64,000 nucleotides of DNA from Kosakonia radicincitans DSM 16656 (GCF_000280495.2 NZ_CP018016.1:1-64000), one strand, 5' to 3'. Shown: positions 11,715 through 24,413, counted from the first letter of the stretch. A program made the numbers and translations. The notes: generated by a model not told the origin, from the letters alone.

Positions 11715-13376
11715 ATGAGTGATATTGCCTTAACGGTAAGCGTACTGGCGCTGGTGGCCGTTGTCGGATTGTGGATCGGCAATGTGAAGATCCGCGGTGT
11801 GGGTTTCGGTATTGGCGGTGTGCTGTTTGGCGGGATAATTGTCGGCCACCTTTTAGATAAACTGGGTATCACTATAAGCGGTCAGATACTGCTTTTTGTG
11901 CAGGAATTTGGCCTGATCCTGTTTGTTTATACCATCGGCATCCAGGTGGGCCCGGGGTTCTTCGCTTCTTTACGCGTTTCTGGCCTGCGCCTGAATCTGT
12001 TCGCTGTTTTAATCGTTGTTCTCGGCGGTCTTGTCACCACCATTCTGTATAAACTTTTTGCCATTCCGCTGCCAGTGGTGCTGGGGATTTTTTCCGGTGC
12101 GGTCACCAATACGCCAGCGCTTGGCGCTGGGCAGCAAATCCTGCGTGATTTAGGCATTCCTGGCCCGCAGCTCGACCAGATGGGGATGAGCTACGCCATG
12201 GCGTATCCGTTTGGTATTTGCGGTATTTTGCTCAGTATGTGGCTGCTACGCGTGTTGTTTCGCGTTAATGTCGATGAAGAGGCGCGACAGCACGACGCAA
12301 CGCTCAGCAATGGCACTTCACTGATCCGCACCATCAATATCCGCGTGGAAAACCCGAATCTCAACAATATGGCGATTCAGGACGTTCCCATTCTTAACAG
12401 CGATAAAATCATCTGCTCGCGTCTCAAACGGAATGATTTACTGATGGTGCCCTCGCCGGGCACGCTGATTCAGTCCGGAGATTTGTTGCATCTGGTGGGG
12501 CTTCCGAAGGATCTGCATAACGCGCAGTTGGTGATAGGCAAAGAAGTTGATACCTCTTTGTCGACGCGCGGCACGGATTTGCGCGTCGAACGCGTGGTGG
12601 TAACCAACGAAAAAGTGCTGGGGAAAAAAATCCGCGATCTGCACTTCAAGGAGCGCTACGACGTCGTGATTTCCCGCCTGAACCGCGCCGGTGTGGAGCT
12701 GGTAGCCAGCAGCGATGCCAGCCTGCAATTCGGCGATATCCTTAATCTTGTCGGGCGTCCGGCGGCAATCGAAGCGGTGACTAACGAGGTCGGCAATGCC
12801 CAGCACAAGTTGCAGCAGGTACAAATGCTGCCGGTGTTTATTGGTATTGGGCTTGGCGTTCTGCTGGGATCGTTGCCGTTGTATATACCAGGGTTTCCGG
12901 CAGCGCTGAAGCTGGGTCTCGCGGGCGGGCCGCTGATTATGGCGTTGATTCTTGGGCGAATTGGTACGATCGGCAAGTTGTACTGGTTTATGCCGCCCAG
13001 TGCGAACCTGGCGCTGCGAGAACTGGGCATTGTGCTGTTCTTGTCGGTGGTGGGGCTGAAATCGGGCGGTGATTTTATTGCCACGCTGACCCAGGGCGAT
13101 GGGTTGAAATGGATGTGTTATGGCATTCTTATCACCGCCATTCCGCTGATCACCGTCGGTTTACTGGCGCGAATGCTGGCGAAGATGAACTATCTGACCC
13201 TCTGCGGCATGCTGGCCGGGTCGATGACCGATCCGCCGGCGCTGGCGTTTGCCAACGGCCTGCATGCCACCAGTGGCGCGGCGGCACTCTCGTATGCGAC
13301 GGTTTATCCGCTGGTGATGTTTTTACGTATTATCACCCCACAGCTTCTGGCGGTACTGTTCTGGGGGATGGGTTAA
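11715..13376 (+). CDS. yidE: YidE putative transporter (AspT/YbjL family)
   Basis: A 553-residue inner-membrane protein matching E. coli YidE in length. Two hydrophobic AspT/YidE/YbjL repeats flank two central cytosolic TrkA-C domains (about 195-275 and 280-360, with [11 protein letters not shown] and [18 protein letters not shown]). Such carriers are aspartate:alanine antiporter relatives; the YidE substrate is unknown. ATG 11715 follows AGGGAAAAG and gives the conserved MSDIALTVS. Its last 54 bases are overlapped by the convergent regulator gene. Confidence 0.95.
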   Translation: MSDIALTVSVLALVAVVGLWIGNVKIRGVGFGIGGVLFGGIIVGHLLDKLGITISGQILLFVQEFGLILFVYTIGIQVGPGFFASLRVSGLRLNLFAVLIVVLGGLVTTILYKLFAIPLPVVLGIFSGAVTNTPALGAGQQILRDLGIPGPQLDQMGMSYAMAYPFGICGILLSMWLLRVLFRVNVDEEARQHDATLSNGTSLIRTINIRVENPNLNNMAIQDVPILNSDKIICSRLKRNDLLMVPSPGTLIQSGDLLHLVGLPKDLHNAQLVIGKEVDTSLSTRGTDLRVERVVVTNEKVLGKKIRDLHFKERYDVVISRLNRAGVELVASSDASLQFGDILNLVGRPAAIEAVTNEVGNAQHKLQQVQMLPVFIGIGLGVLLGSLPLYIPGFPAALKLGLAGGPLIMALILGRIGTIGKLYWFMPPSANLALRELGIVLFLSVVGLKSGGDFIATLTQGDGLKWMCYGILITAIPLITVGLLARMLAKMNYLTLCGMLAGSMTDPPALAFANGLHATSGAAALSYATVYPLVMFLRIITPQLLAVLFWGMG

Positions 13377-14090
13377 TGGCGTTCCGGCATGAACACGGCG
13401 CAGGTGGTAATCCACCTGATACTCGCTGGTGTTGCGGAACATCACTGAGTAGTTAAGAAATTCGCCGCTGTCGCTGTAGGAGAGTGAAGTAATACGCAGC
13501 AGCGGCGTTTGTTCCGCCACGTTCAGCAAGCTGGCCACCTGTTTATCGGCCAGCACCGGCGTCAGGCTCTCGTAGTTACCGCTGATGGTGATTCCGCACT
13601 CCTTCTCGATATAATCGAATTTCGACCCCTCCAGATGCCCCAGCGACAGCGTACGGAACAGCTTCACCGGCATATAGCTGTCTTCCAGCATCAGCGGCTT
13701 TCCCTCTACGTAGCGAACCCTCCGTGAGAAGTAGATCCGTTCGTTAATTTGTATGCGCAACTGGCTGGCAATGGCTGGCGGGGCCGGCATCACTTCGAAC
13801 TGCAAAACCTGGCTCTGCACCTCTTTGCCCTGTCGGCGCAGCACTTCTACCAGCCCGGTCAGATTGGTGGTTTCATGGTGAACATCTTTGCGTGCGACAA
13901 ATGTCCCGCTGCCGTGACGGCGTACCACTAATCCCCAGCCCACCAGCAGATCAACCGCCTTGCGAATCGTCATTCGCGCCACGCCAAACTCCAGCGCCAG
14001 CGCCTTTTCGCCCGGTAACGGGCTGCCGATATTGTAATCCGATGAATTGAGCCGCAGGCGTAATCGCTCAGCAATAGATTTGTAGATCAC
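13323..14090 (-). CDS. yidP: GntR/HutC-family repressor YidP
   Basis: This 255-residue regulator has a GntR winged helix at the N-terminus ([20 protein letters not shown]) and a UbiC/UTRA ligand domain (about 85-235). It is divergent from the alpha-glucoside PTS genes, which it probably represses until a sugar phosphate binds UTRA. GTG 14090 is the start, preceded on the minus strand by AGAGAGG. The C-terminal tail ([17 protein letters not shown]) runs 54 bases into the 3' end of yidE and is longer than the 238-residue E. coli protein, so the stop may have drifted. Confidence 0.9.
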   Translation of the reverse strand: MIYKSIAERLRLRLNSSDYNIGSPLPGEKALALEFGVARMTIRKAVDLLVGWGLVVRRHGSGTFVARKDVHHETTNLTGLVEVLRRQGKEVQSQVLQFEVMPAPPAIASQLRIQINERIYFSRRVRYVEGKPLMLEDSYMPVKLFRTLSLGHLEGSKFDYIEKECGITISGNYESLTPVLADKQVASLLNVAEQTPLLRITSLSYSDSGEFLNYSVMFRNTSEYQVDYHLRRVHAGTPLTHPPEQYRQKLWGDNT

Positions 14091-14165
14091 CTGTAGACCT
14101 CTCTGCCCCCGTCAGCGGGAACATTGCCTCTGAATATGTCCATTTTTTGCCTGAAAAGTAGACCT
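14091..14165. promoter_or_regulatory. Candidate YidP operator repeats
   Basis: GTAGACCT occurs twice (14093-14100 and 14158-14165) in the divergent control region. One copy overlaps the yidP ribosome site. HutC-type regulators bind similar GTAGAC-like half sites; assignment here is inferred from repetition and position only. Confidence 0.4.
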
Positions 14166-14309
14166 GAGCACGTGAAATAAAACCATGAAAGCGATCACGA
14201 ATCGCAGCGGCGCGCCATGTTGGCGCGGCGGCGACTTCTTATGCTGCTCACAGGTCCACAAAAAACCAACAAGGCCTCTACCCCCTACAAGTTGTTACAT
14301 GAGGATTCT

Positions 14310-17248
<2,939 letters not shown>

Positions 17249-17257
17249 TTCTCCTGT

Positions 17258-17283
17258 CCGGCACCGTCAGGGTGCCGGCTTTC
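17258..17283 (+). terminator. Terminator after the alpha-glucoside operon
   Basis: CCGGCACC and GGTGCCGG form an 8-bp stem followed by a short CTTT. The short U run makes termination only moderate. Confidence 0.55.
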
Positions 17284-17411
17284 CATTGCGCGAAAGAGTC
17301 GAAAAGCGTCAGTTTATCCGCTACTTTGAAGGCCTGGCCGGAGCGGTTTTTCCCTTTACCGTTGCAAGAAGGGGTAATGCCGACAAGGTTATCAACGTGG
17401 AAGGAGAACAG

Positions 17412-17759
17412 ATGAAAATTTCCCGCGTCGGTGAAGCGCCGGACTACCGCTTCTCGCTGGCGAATGAGCGCACGTTTCTTGCCTGGATCCGCACTGCTCT
17501 GGGGTTTCTCGCGGCGGGCGTTGGGCTGGACCAGTTAGCGCCGCAGTTTGCCACGCCGCTGATTCGTGAAGTGCTGGCGCTGCTGCTGTGTCTCTTCTCC
17601 GGCGCGCTGGCGCTCTATGGCTATCTGCGCTGGCTGCGCAATGAAAAAGCGATGCGCCTGAAAGAAGATCTGCCCTATACCCGCGTGCTGATGGTAATAA
17701 GCGTGGCGCTGCTGGCGGTTGCGCTGGTGGTGATGGTGCTGGTGTTCTATGCCGGATAA
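17412..17759 (+). CDS. yidH: DUF202 inner-membrane protein YidH
   Basis: A 115-residue protein with three membrane segments, matching E. coli YidH almost throughout (MKISRVGEAPDYRFSLANER). DUF202 proteins are small membrane proteins of unknown function. ATG 17412 follows AAGGAG and sets the E. coli length; the frame is open for a further 300 bases upstream but that stretch overlaps the previous gene. Its end overlaps yidG by 11 bases, indicating coupling. Confidence 0.95.
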   Translation: MKISRVGEAPDYRFSLANERTFLAWIRTALGFLAAGVGLDQLAPQFATPLIREVLALLLCLFSGALALYGYLRWLRNEKAMRLKEDLPYTRVLMVISVALLAVALVVMVLVFYAG

Positions 17760-18099
17760 CCGCAAAGCCCGGCGCGAAACGGATCCTGGTCTGCAACCGG
17801 AACGGACATCGCTGGCATGGTTGCGCACGCTGTTCGGCTACGGCGCGCTGATGGCGCTGGCCGTCAGGCATAACTGGCAACATTCGGGCATGCCTTTCTG
17901 GATCTCGCTCATCATTCTGGCGCTGGCAGCGTTACTGCTCTGGCGCTATACCCATAAGCGTATCTTAATGGACGTCAATAAAAGCGATTTCGCCTTACCC
18001 GGCGCAATACGTGACAAATTATTGATCTCCCTCGCGGTGCTTTCCCTCGCATTACTGTTTGCTGTAACGCATATCCGTCAGCTTATTCTTATCTTGTGA
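17749..18099 (+). CDS. yidG: DUF202 inner-membrane protein YidG
   Basis: A 116-residue partner of YidH with three predicted membrane segments and the DUF202 motif LQPERTSLAWLRT. It begins inside the yidH 3' end and its stop TGA forms part of the ribosome site of the next gene. The pair and the following radical-SAM gene therefore look like one operon. The function is unknown. Confidence 0.94.
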   Translation: MPDNRKARRETDPGLQPERTSLAWLRTLFGYGALMALAVRHNWQHSGMPFWISLIILALAALLLWRYTHKRILMDVNKSDFALPGAIRDKLLISLAVLSLALLFAVTHIRQLILIL

Positions 18100-18109
18100 G
18101 GATGTTTGC

Positions 18110-19231
18110 ATGCCAGGCTGCCACGTTATGGCTAAGCCCGCCAGTTCACGCTGCAACCTTAACTGCCGCTACTGTTTTTACCTCGAAAAACCGCAGCAAA
18201 ATGTTATGGATGACACCACGCTGGAGGCATTTATTCGCCAGCAGATCGACGCCCAGCCGGGCGAAAAAGTGCCGTTTGCCTGGCAGGGCGGCGAACCGAC
18301 GCTCTGCGGGCTGGAATTCTTTCAGCGCGTTGCTGCCCTGCAAAAAAAGCACGCCAATGGCAAACGTATTGAAAACGCCTTCCAGACGAATGGCATTCTG
18401 CTGAATGAGGAGTGGTGCCGTTTTTTTCATGACAACGGCTGGCTGGTGGGCGTTTCCATCGATGGCCCGGCGGATTTGCATGATGCTTACCGTGTGAACC
18501 GCAGCGGCAAACCATCACACCCGAAAGTCCTTAATGCCATTGCGACGCTGAATAAACATCAGGTCGAGTACAACCTGCTGTGCGTCGTCAATAATCTCAA
18601 TAGCCAGCAGCCGCAGCGCCTGTATCGCTATTTACGTGCGCTTGGTACGCCGTTTTTGCAGTTTATTCCGTTGGTGGAGCTGGACGCGCAGGGGCGCTTG
18701 TCTGCCGAATCGGTCAGCGGCGAAGCCTGGGGAAACTTTCTTACCGCGATATTCGACTTGTGGGTGCGGGAAGATATTGGCCGCGTTTACGTGCAGTTAT
18801 TTGACTCCACGCTCGGCGTCTGGAGCGGCTATCCGTCGCAAATGTGCAGCTTAGGCGAGACCTGCGGCCACGCTTTTGCGCTGGAAGCGAACGGCGATCT
18901 CTACCAGTGCGATCACTATGTCTCCCCGGATTACCGGCTGGGCAATCTGCATCAGATCCCGATTAAAACGCTCAACGCCAGCCATGAAGCAGCGGCTTTT
19001 GGGCAGAGTAAAAAAGCCAGCCTCAGCGAAGTCTGCCTGCGTTGTGACATGCTGCGTTTTTGCCGGGGCGACTGCCCGAAGCACCGCATCGTTGAGGGAA
19101 GAAGCGCGCTTTGCCACGGTTATCACCGCTTTTTCAGCCACAGCGCGCCGCATATGCGCGTGATGCGCGATCTGCTGCGCCAACGGCGCTCCCCTGTCGA
19201 ACTGATGGCCTGGCTGCGCCGGAGCGGCTGA
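18110..19231 (+). CDS. Radical SAM/SPASM enzyme of the anSME type
   Basis: A 373-residue protein with the radical SAM motif CNLNCRYC (Cys15, Cys19, Cys22) and a C-terminal SPASM region with the Cys pattern CSLGETCG, CDHY, CLRC, CRGDCP that binds two auxiliary clusters. This is the architecture of anaerobic sulfatase-maturating enzymes, which oxidise Cys or Ser of sulfatases to formylglycine. No sulfatase gene lies in the window; the upstream partners are yidH and yidG. The real substrate may therefore be distant or different. ATG 18110 follows GAGG of the overlapping yidG stop. Confidence 0.88.
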   Translation: MPGCHVMAKPASSRCNLNCRYCFYLEKPQQNVMDDTTLEAFIRQQIDAQPGEKVPFAWQGGEPTLCGLEFFQRVAALQKKHANGKRIENAFQTNGILLNEEWCRFFHDNGWLVGVSIDGPADLHDAYRVNRSGKPSHPKVLNAIATLNKHQVEYNLLCVVNNLNSQQPQRLYRYLRALGTPFLQFIPLVELDAQGRLSAESVSGEAWGNFLTAIFDLWVREDIGRVYVQLFDSTLGVWSGYPSQMCSLGETCGHAFALEANGDLYQCDHYVSPDYRLGNLHQIPIKTLNASHEAAAFGQSKKASLSEVCLRCDMLRFCRGDCPKHRIVEGRSALCHGYHRFFSHSAPHMRVMRDLLRQRRSPVELMAWLRRSG

Positions 19232-19232
19232 T

Positions 19233-20549
19233 TTAGCGGGCTTTCGCCAGATAGTGCGCCATCTCATCGGCGGGCACCATTCCGCCGCCGGTGGCCCATA
19301 CCAGGTGGGTGGCCTGCGCCAGTTGTTCAGGGCTAAAGCCGTGCAGTTGATGATAGCCGCTGTTGCTGCAAATCCGTTGCGGCCCGGACATTCCCGCCAG
19401 CGCTGACGGCTCCAGTTGAATGCCCTCTTCCTGCGCCAGCCAGCCGAGTTGCTGGTAAAGTGTGTTGTCATCAACGGTGTAGAAGCCGTCCAGCAGGCGC
19501 TCCATTGCCCGTCCGACAAAGCCGGAAGCGCGCCCGACCGCCAGACCATCGGCCGCCGTCTGGTTATCAATCCCCAGATCCTGCACCGCAATGCCGTCAT
19601 GCAGCCCGGTATACACGCCCAGCAACATACAGGGAGAATGCGTTGGTTCGGCAAAAATACAGTGTACCGCGTCGCCAAACGCCAGCTTCAGACCAAAGGC
19701 GACACCGCCAGGCCCGCCGCCCACGCCGCACGGCAGATAGACAAACAGCGGATGCGCGTTATCCACCACTTTGCCAAGCCGTGTGAACTGATCTTTCAGG
19801 CGCTGTCCGGCGACGGCATAGCCCAGAAAGAGGGTGCGGGAGTTCTCATCATCAATGAAAAAGCAGTTCGCATCCGCTGCCGCCGCTTTGCGCCCTTGTT
19901 CAACGGCCACGCCGTAATCTTCGGCATACTCCACCACGTTTACGCCGTGGCTGCGCAGTAGCGCTTTTTTCCATGCCCGGGCATCGGCTGACATATGTAC
20001 CGTGACGTGAAAACCAAGCCGCGCGCTGATAATCCCGATCGATAACCCCAGATTTCCCGTGGAGCCAACGGCGATGCTGTACTGGCTGAAGAAACGGGCA
20101 AATTCAGGCGACAACAGTTTGCTGTAATCGTCATCCGGCGTCAGTAATCCGGCGGCGAAAGCCAGTTTTTCCGCGTGGGTCAGTACTTCATAAATGCCGC
20201 CGCGCGCTTTAATAGAACCGGAAATCGGCAAATGGCTGTCTTTTTTCAGCCACAGCTCGCCGGTGATATCCGGACTGAGGCGGCGCTGCATTGCCGGAAT
20301 CGGAACCACGTCAGATTCAATCATGCCGCGGCTTGCCGCCGTTTCCGGGAAAGCCTGCGCAATGAACGGTGCGAAGCGGGCAAGCCGCGCGTGGGCCTCG
20401 CTAACATCCTGTTGTGTCAGGCCAACATGCGGCAAAGCGCGTGCAACGGAGGTACTATTAGGGTTAAACCACTGCGTTTCTTTCAGCGCGATCAACTGCT
20501 CTATAAGCGGAAACTGCTGGATGAGTTTCTGAATGTCGGCGTTTTTCAT
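19233..20549 (-). CDS. dsdA: D-serine ammonia-lyase (dehydratase)
   Basis: DsdA converts D-serine to pyruvate and ammonia with PLP, detoxifying D-serine. The product is 438 residues (E. coli 442). The PLP lysine is Lys114 in SGSIKARGG and the phosphate loop is [10 protein letters not shown]. The usual dsdC regulator and dsdX permease are absent on both sides; the gene is alone, convergent with the radical SAM gene one base away. Expression control is therefore unclear. Confidence 0.96.
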   Translation of the reverse strand: MKNADIQKLIQQFPLIEQLIALKETQWFNPNSTSVARALPHVGLTQQDVSEAHARLARFAPFIAQAFPETAASRGMIESDVVPIPAMQRRLSPDITGELWLKKDSHLPISGSIKARGGIYEVLTHAEKLAFAAGLLTPDDDYSKLLSPEFARFFSQYSIAVGSTGNLGLSIGIISARLGFHVTVHMSADARAWKKALLRSHGVNVVEYAEDYGVAVEQGRKAAAADANCFFIDDENSRTLFLGYAVAGQRLKDQFTRLGKVVDNAHPLFVYLPCGVGGGPGGVAFGLKLAFGDAVHCIFAEPTHSPCMLLGVYTGLHDGIAVQDLGIDNQTAADGLAVGRASGFVGRAMERLLDGFYTVDDNTLYQQLGWLAQEEGIQLEPSALAGMSGPQRICSNSGYHQLHGFSPEQLAQATHLVWATGGGMVPADEMAHYLAKAR

Positions 20550-20709
20550 CGGTTCGTTTTCGTAAGAATCGGAGCGTTAAAGAAAACAGGAATCCGCTAG
20601 CGGTGCAAGTGGGTCGCGGTTTTGAGAATTTATTACGTTTTGCTGCTACACGTGTAAACGCAAGCATGCTAAATACATGTATTCATCCCTGATTTTCACA
20701 AGGTCAACT

Positions 20710-21798
20710 GTGTTAAAACCACTGATTGCAGTTGTTATGCTGTTGGCGGGAACCTCTGTGTTTGCCGCTGATACTCCGCTGACGGCGGCGCAATATGCGC
20801 AAAAGCTGGGGGTGGGGATGGATGTCGACTGGGCGCGTACCGATCGGGGTATCCGCGAGTTCGACCCGCTGATTGTGCGTGATTTCTACGACGCTGGTAT
20901 CCGCCATGTACGCATTCGCGTTGCCGATAATATGACGGAAGCGCGGCTGATCCACCTGCGTAAACTGGTGGAGGCATGCGAACAGTATGGGGTGATTCCG
21001 GTAATTGCCTATCAGGCAGACAGCTTCAAAGCCGATCCGGACGCCAAAAACGAAGCGCAACTGGTGGCGTGGTGGTCAACGGTAGCGAATTTTTTCGGTA
21101 CCGGGCACCCTATGCTCGGTTTTGATGTGATTTATGAACCGGCTGACAAACTTAACCGCGATTTGCCCGCCCTGAATCGCGCTTATGAAAATGTCGTGCG
21201 CACCCTGCATGATATCGACGCTCAACGCATGATTTTTATTGCCCCGCGTATGCGCGCCGCGCCGGAAGATCTCTCCTCGTTGAAACTGCCGCCACACAGC
21301 CAGAACTATCTGTTGGCCGAGTGGCACATTTTCCCGTGGGGGCCACTGAAAAATAACGGTAAATATCCGTGGACATCGGGCACGGCGGCGGAAAAAGCCG
21401 CCATTCGCGCGCGGATTAATACAGCGGTGCGCTGGCAGCAGAAATCCGGGCATGCCAGCTGGGTTGGCGGCTGGGCGGTAGGCGAATCCATTAAAAATGC
21501 GCCCACCGAATCACAAATGGCTTTCGCCCGTTTTATGGCCTGCGAACTGAATAAGGTGAAAATTCCCTATGCGATCAATACCGATACGCAATTTTATGAC
21601 GGCGAAGAGGGCGCATGGCGGCCAGGGCCGGAGCCGTTATTGAAAATGATGATTGCGCCGGAGTGCGACAAGCCCGACGCGAGGCCGGGCCATCATGAGG
21701 TTAAATCACCGGTTCATGGCGAGAAAAACGCGTCGCCAGCGGCAGCCAGCACAACAGAATTAAAAGCCCCGCCAGCGTCATCAGCATCCCAAGGCTAA
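20710..21798 (+). CDS. Secreted GH5-like (cellulase-fold) protein
   Basis: A protein of about 362 residues with a signal peptide (LKPLIAVVMLLAGTSVFA, cut before ADTP) and a GH5-like barrel. Candidate catalytic glutamates are Glu143 in VIYEP and Glu259 in WAVGES; AEWHIFPWG sits where GH5 has its HxY motif. The normally invariant Asn before the acid/base Glu is Tyr here, so activity is uncertain. GTG 20710 is chosen because AAGG precedes it and it gives a clean signal peptide; ATG 20677 is the alternative. The C-terminal 98 bases lie antisense over the emrD end and look low-complexity. Confidence 0.7.
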   Translation: MLKPLIAVVMLLAGTSVFAADTPLTAAQYAQKLGVGMDVDWARTDRGIREFDPLIVRDFYDAGIRHVRIRVADNMTEARLIHLRKLVEACEQYGVIPVIAYQADSFKADPDAKNEAQLVAWWSTVANFFGTGHPMLGFDVIYEPADKLNRDLPALNRAYENVVRTLHDIDAQRMIFIAPRMRAAPEDLSSLKLPPHSQNYLLAEWHIFPWGPLKNNGKYPWTSGTAAEKAAIRARINTAVRWQQKSGHASWVGGWAVGESIKNAPTESQMAFARFMACELNKVKIPYAINTDTQFYDGEEGAWRPGPEPLLKMMIAPECDKPDARPGHHEVKSPVHGEKNASPAAASTTELKAPPASSASQG

Positions 21799-22885
21799 AC
21801 TGGCCGTTCTGCGGCAGTTGTGAAGAGAGCCACGCCAGGCCGCCAGAGCCGATGTTCTGCAACCCGCCAACCAGCGCGCCCGCGGTGCCCGCCAGAAACG
21901 GGAATGGCTCCATTGCGCCGCTGGTCGCCAGCGGGAACAGCATTCCGGCGCCGAAGAAAAACAGCGCGGCGGGCACGATCAGCGTCCAGATATTCATCAC
22001 CCCGACAATGCCCGGGAGCCACATCATCAGACCGGCCGCCAGGCAGCAGATCACCGACTGCCACATCAACGAAGTAAAGCGCTTGTTCTGCCGCCCGGCA
22101 AACCACGCGCCGAAAAAGGCCGCTGGCACTGGCAGAATAAACAGGACGCTGACCGTCATGCTGTTCAGGCCCAGCACGCCGCCCATCAATACGCCCGAGC
22201 TGGCTTCAAAGACCGCAATCCCGGCCAGACCGCCAATCAACATCAGCAGGTAACAGTTAAATGCGCCGTTGCCGAACAGGGTTTTGTAGCTGGCCAGCAG
22301 GCGGATGCGCGGCGCGTCTTTTGGCCGGGTTTCCGGCATCCAGCGCGCCATACTCCAGGCGACGACCAGGCACAGCACCAGCAAAAAGATAAAACAGGCG
22401 CGCCAGCTAAACAGCGTATTCAGCACACCGCCGATCAGCGGCGCAAGCAGCGGACTAACCAAAATCCCCATATTCAACAAACTGTTGGCGTGACGCAGTT
22501 CCGTACCGGCATACAGATCGCGCGGCAGCGTTCGCGCCATCACGCCGCCCACGCCGGTGCCAATGCCCTGTAAGGCGCTGGCCAGAATTAACATCGACAG
22601 GCTGTGCGTGGTAATGGCGATCAGCGTCGCCAGCAAAAAGATGCTCATTCCGGCCAGGATCACCGGGCGGCGACCGACTCTGTCCGCCAGCGGGCCATAG
22701 AAGAGCTGAGAGACACCGTAAGTCAGCAGATATGCAGCCATGACGCTTTGTACCGCGCCTTCGCGAACATTCAGGGTGAGCGCCATATCCGCTATCGCCG
22801 GGATATAGATGGTTTGCGCCATCTGCCCGACAGCCACCAGAAGCACCAGCATCAATAACAAATTGACGTTTCTCTGCCTTTTCAT
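21701..22885 (-). CDS. emrD: Multidrug efflux MFS transporter EmrD
   Basis: EmrD is a 12-helix proton-driven exporter of amphipathic compounds and uncouplers. The product is 394 residues, the E. coli length, starting MKRQRNVNLLLMLVLLVAVG, with motif A YGPLADRVGRRPVI. It lies next to the tisB/ilvB region as in E. coli. The 177-base gap upstream (22886-23062) holds its promoter region; I see no gene there. Confidence 0.97.
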   Translation of the reverse strand: MKRQRNVNLLLMLVLLVAVGQMAQTIYIPAIADMALTLNVREGAVQSVMAAYLLTYGVSQLFYGPLADRVGRRPVILAGMSIFLLATLIAITTHSLSMLILASALQGIGTGVGGVMARTLPRDLYAGTELRHANSLLNMGILVSPLLAPLIGGVLNTLFSWRACFIFLLVLCLVVAWSMARWMPETRPKDAPRIRLLASYKTLFGNGAFNCYLLMLIGGLAGIAVFEASSGVLMGGVLGLNSMTVSVLFILPVPAAFFGAWFAGRQNKRFTSLMWQSVICCLAAGLMMWLPGIVGVMNIWTLIVPAALFFFGAGMLFPLATSGAMEPFPFLAGTAGALVGGLQNIGSGGLAWLSSQLPQNGQFSLGMLMTLAGLLILLCWLPLATRFSRHEPVI

Positions 22886-23062
22886 GTCGATGATTACTTT
22901 TAAAAAATGGAGGATTAAAGAATATATGGCTGCAATACAGCCTTAATGCCGGAGAAATCTAGCACAGCCAGATGACAGAACCACAATTATCCGGTGCAAA
23001 GACAGGAGGGAGACAGGCAGGTTTTATAGACAACATTCGGCAACTTTTGTTGCCAGTAAGTT

Positions 23063-23896
23063 TCAGGAAAGGCGCAGCAGTATCGCACCGGCGGCAATGC
23101 CACAGGCGGCAACAATCCGCAGCCCGGCAACCTGCTCTTTGAGAAGAACAAACGCAATCAGAGCGCCGAACAGAATTGAGGTTTCGCGCAGCGCAGCGAC
23201 GACCGCCAGCGGCGCTTGCGTCATCGCCCACAGCGCCAGGCCGTAAGAGCCCATGGTGCCGATGCCGCCGGGAATGCCCTTTTTCCAGTTGGCGACCAGA
23301 TAACGCGTCACCTCTTGCCGCCGCGCCAGCATCGCCCACAACAACAGGCAAAAACCGTTAAGGAAGAAGGTCCATAATGTGTAGCCCAGCGCAGAACCGG
23401 CAAGACGAACGCCGGTGCCATCGACCAGCGTGTAACCCGCGATGAACCCCGAATTAATCAGCGCCAGCCAGATCCCTTTGCGTGACTGCGTGCGTCCGTT
23501 AAACGCCATCGCCAGTATCGACAGGCAGATCACGGCAATACCGCCCCACGCCACGCCAGAAAGCGAATCGCCGAGGATCAGTACGCTGATAAGCGCCACC
23601 AGCAGGGGCGCGGTGCCGCGCATCAGCGGATAGGTCTGGCTCATATCCGAAACCTGGTACGTTTTTGCCACCAGCACGGTGTAAACCACCTGCAACGCGC
23701 ACGAGACGGCGAGATAAGGCACGCTGGCGAGCGTCGGCTGTGGCGAGAAAGGTAACAAAATCAGCGCGATCAGCGCGGCGGAACCGCTGACGGCAATTGC
23801 CGAATAGAGTTTGTCGCTGCCGGATTTCACAATGGCATTCCAGCTGGCATGAAGCAGAGCGGCAAATAGCAAAATGCAGAAAACGGAGAGTGTCAT
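23063..23896 (-). CDS. EamA/DMT-family membrane transporter
   Basis: A 277-residue protein with about ten hydrophobic helices and two EamA repeats, typical of metabolite exporters of the drug/metabolite superfamily. Signature stretches are HASWNAIVKSGSDK and LMRGTAPLLVALISVL. The substrate is unknown. ATG 23896 is chosen as it begins at the first helix; ATG 23935 would add 13 residues. It is not part of the E. coli emrD-tisB interval as I recall it. Confidence 0.82.
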   Translation of the reverse strand: MTLSVFCILLFAALLHASWNAIVKSGSDKLYSAIAVSGSAALIALILLPFSPQPTLASVPYLAVSCALQVVYTVLVAKTYQVSDMSQTYPLMRGTAPLLVALISVLILGDSLSGVAWGGIAVICLSILAMAFNGRTQSRKGIWLALINSGFIAGYTLVDGTGVRLAGSALGYTLWTFFLNGFCLLLWAMLARRQEVTRYLVANWKKGIPGGIGTMGSYGLALWAMTQAPLAVVAALRETSILFGALIAFVLLKEQVAGLRIVAACGIAAGAILLRLS

Positions 23897-23968
23897 GGTG
23901 GCCCGGGCGAGTGAGTTGTCAACAAAATGTAACATGCCGCCCGCAGCGGATACCAGATTAGCGGTGTT

Positions 23969-23996
23969 AAAGAGGGGCGGTTGCCCGCCCCTCTTT
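23969..23996 (-). terminator. Terminator of the tisB transcript (bidirectional)
   Basis: A perfect 12-bp stem AAAGAGGGGCGG/CCGCCCCTCTTT with a TTGC loop lies just past the tisB stop. It has T runs on both strands. Confidence 0.85.
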
Positions 23997-24015
23997 GGTG
24001 CGGCTTGAACCTGAA

Positions 24016-24105
24016 TTAACGCAGGAATTTCAGGACAGCTTCAAGCAGTTGCAACAAAGCAACAATGAGTTTCAGGATCAGAATAAACAGTTCCATTCCG
24101 CTCAT
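24016..24105 (-). CDS. tisB: SOS-induced toxic membrane peptide TisB
   Basis: A 29-residue hydrophobic peptide, below the usual gene-finding length. It starts MSGMELFILILKLIVALLQL and ends with KFLR, matching the E. coli TisB core LILKLIVAALQLLDAVLKYL in length and sequence. TisB inserts into the inner membrane, dissipates the proton motive force and promotes persistence after DNA damage. ATG 24105 has GAGGAG upstream. A consensus LexA box lies 200 bases upstream and the IstR antitoxin gene is divergent, as in E. coli. Confidence 0.92.
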   Translation of the reverse strand: MSGMELFILILKLIVALLQLLEAVLKFLR

Positions 24106-24170
24106 ACGCGTCTCCTCTGGTTCAGGAGCACCGGCTGGCTTACCTTTCCGCTGCCTGTTGTCAGCCGTGT

Positions 24171-24195
24171 TGTTGGCGTAACGCAGTGTGCTCGC
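24171..24195 (-). promoter_or_regulatory. IstR target site in the tisB leader
   Basis: This stretch repeats the 5' end of IstR almost exactly (14 identical bases CGTAACGCAGTGTG, with one mismatch just outside), so the leftward tisB mRNA is complementary to IstR here. In E. coli pairing at the upstream standby site blocks tisB translation. Confidence 0.85.
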
Positions 24196-24301
24196 TTAGG
24201 GGTTAAGGCGCTGACGGCACCACCCGTTTCAGCCAGGACTTGTTTGCGCCGTAGAATTGCGGCCCCTGCACACTGATTAGCAAGGTCAGTATATATTAAC
24301 A

Positions 24302-24317
24302 CTGTTTATATATACAG
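24302..24317. promoter_or_regulatory. LexA (SOS) box of tisB
   Basis: CTGT (24302-24305), eight A/T bases, ACAG (24314-24317): a full match to CTGT-N8-ACAG. It controls the leftward tisB promoter. Confidence 0.92.
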
Positions 24318-24378
24318 TATTTATTGGACGAAATTTTGACCTTGATCCATACTCAATGCGGGAAAAAACGCCTGAAAA

Positions 24379-24407
24379 TTGCGCGGCGGCCTGTTTCCGC
24401 GTATAGT
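24379..24407 (+). promoter_or_regulatory. istR-1 promoter
   Basis: TTGCGC (24379-24384), a 17-base spacer and TATAGT (24402-24407) place the start near 24414, where the IstR-1-like RNA begins. Confidence 0.75.
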
Positions 24408-24413
24408 TCCACT

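Noticed and set aside
14160..14200. A possible CRP site before the alpha-glucoside PTS gene
   Set aside because: Too many mismatches to TGTGA-N6-TCACA to support.
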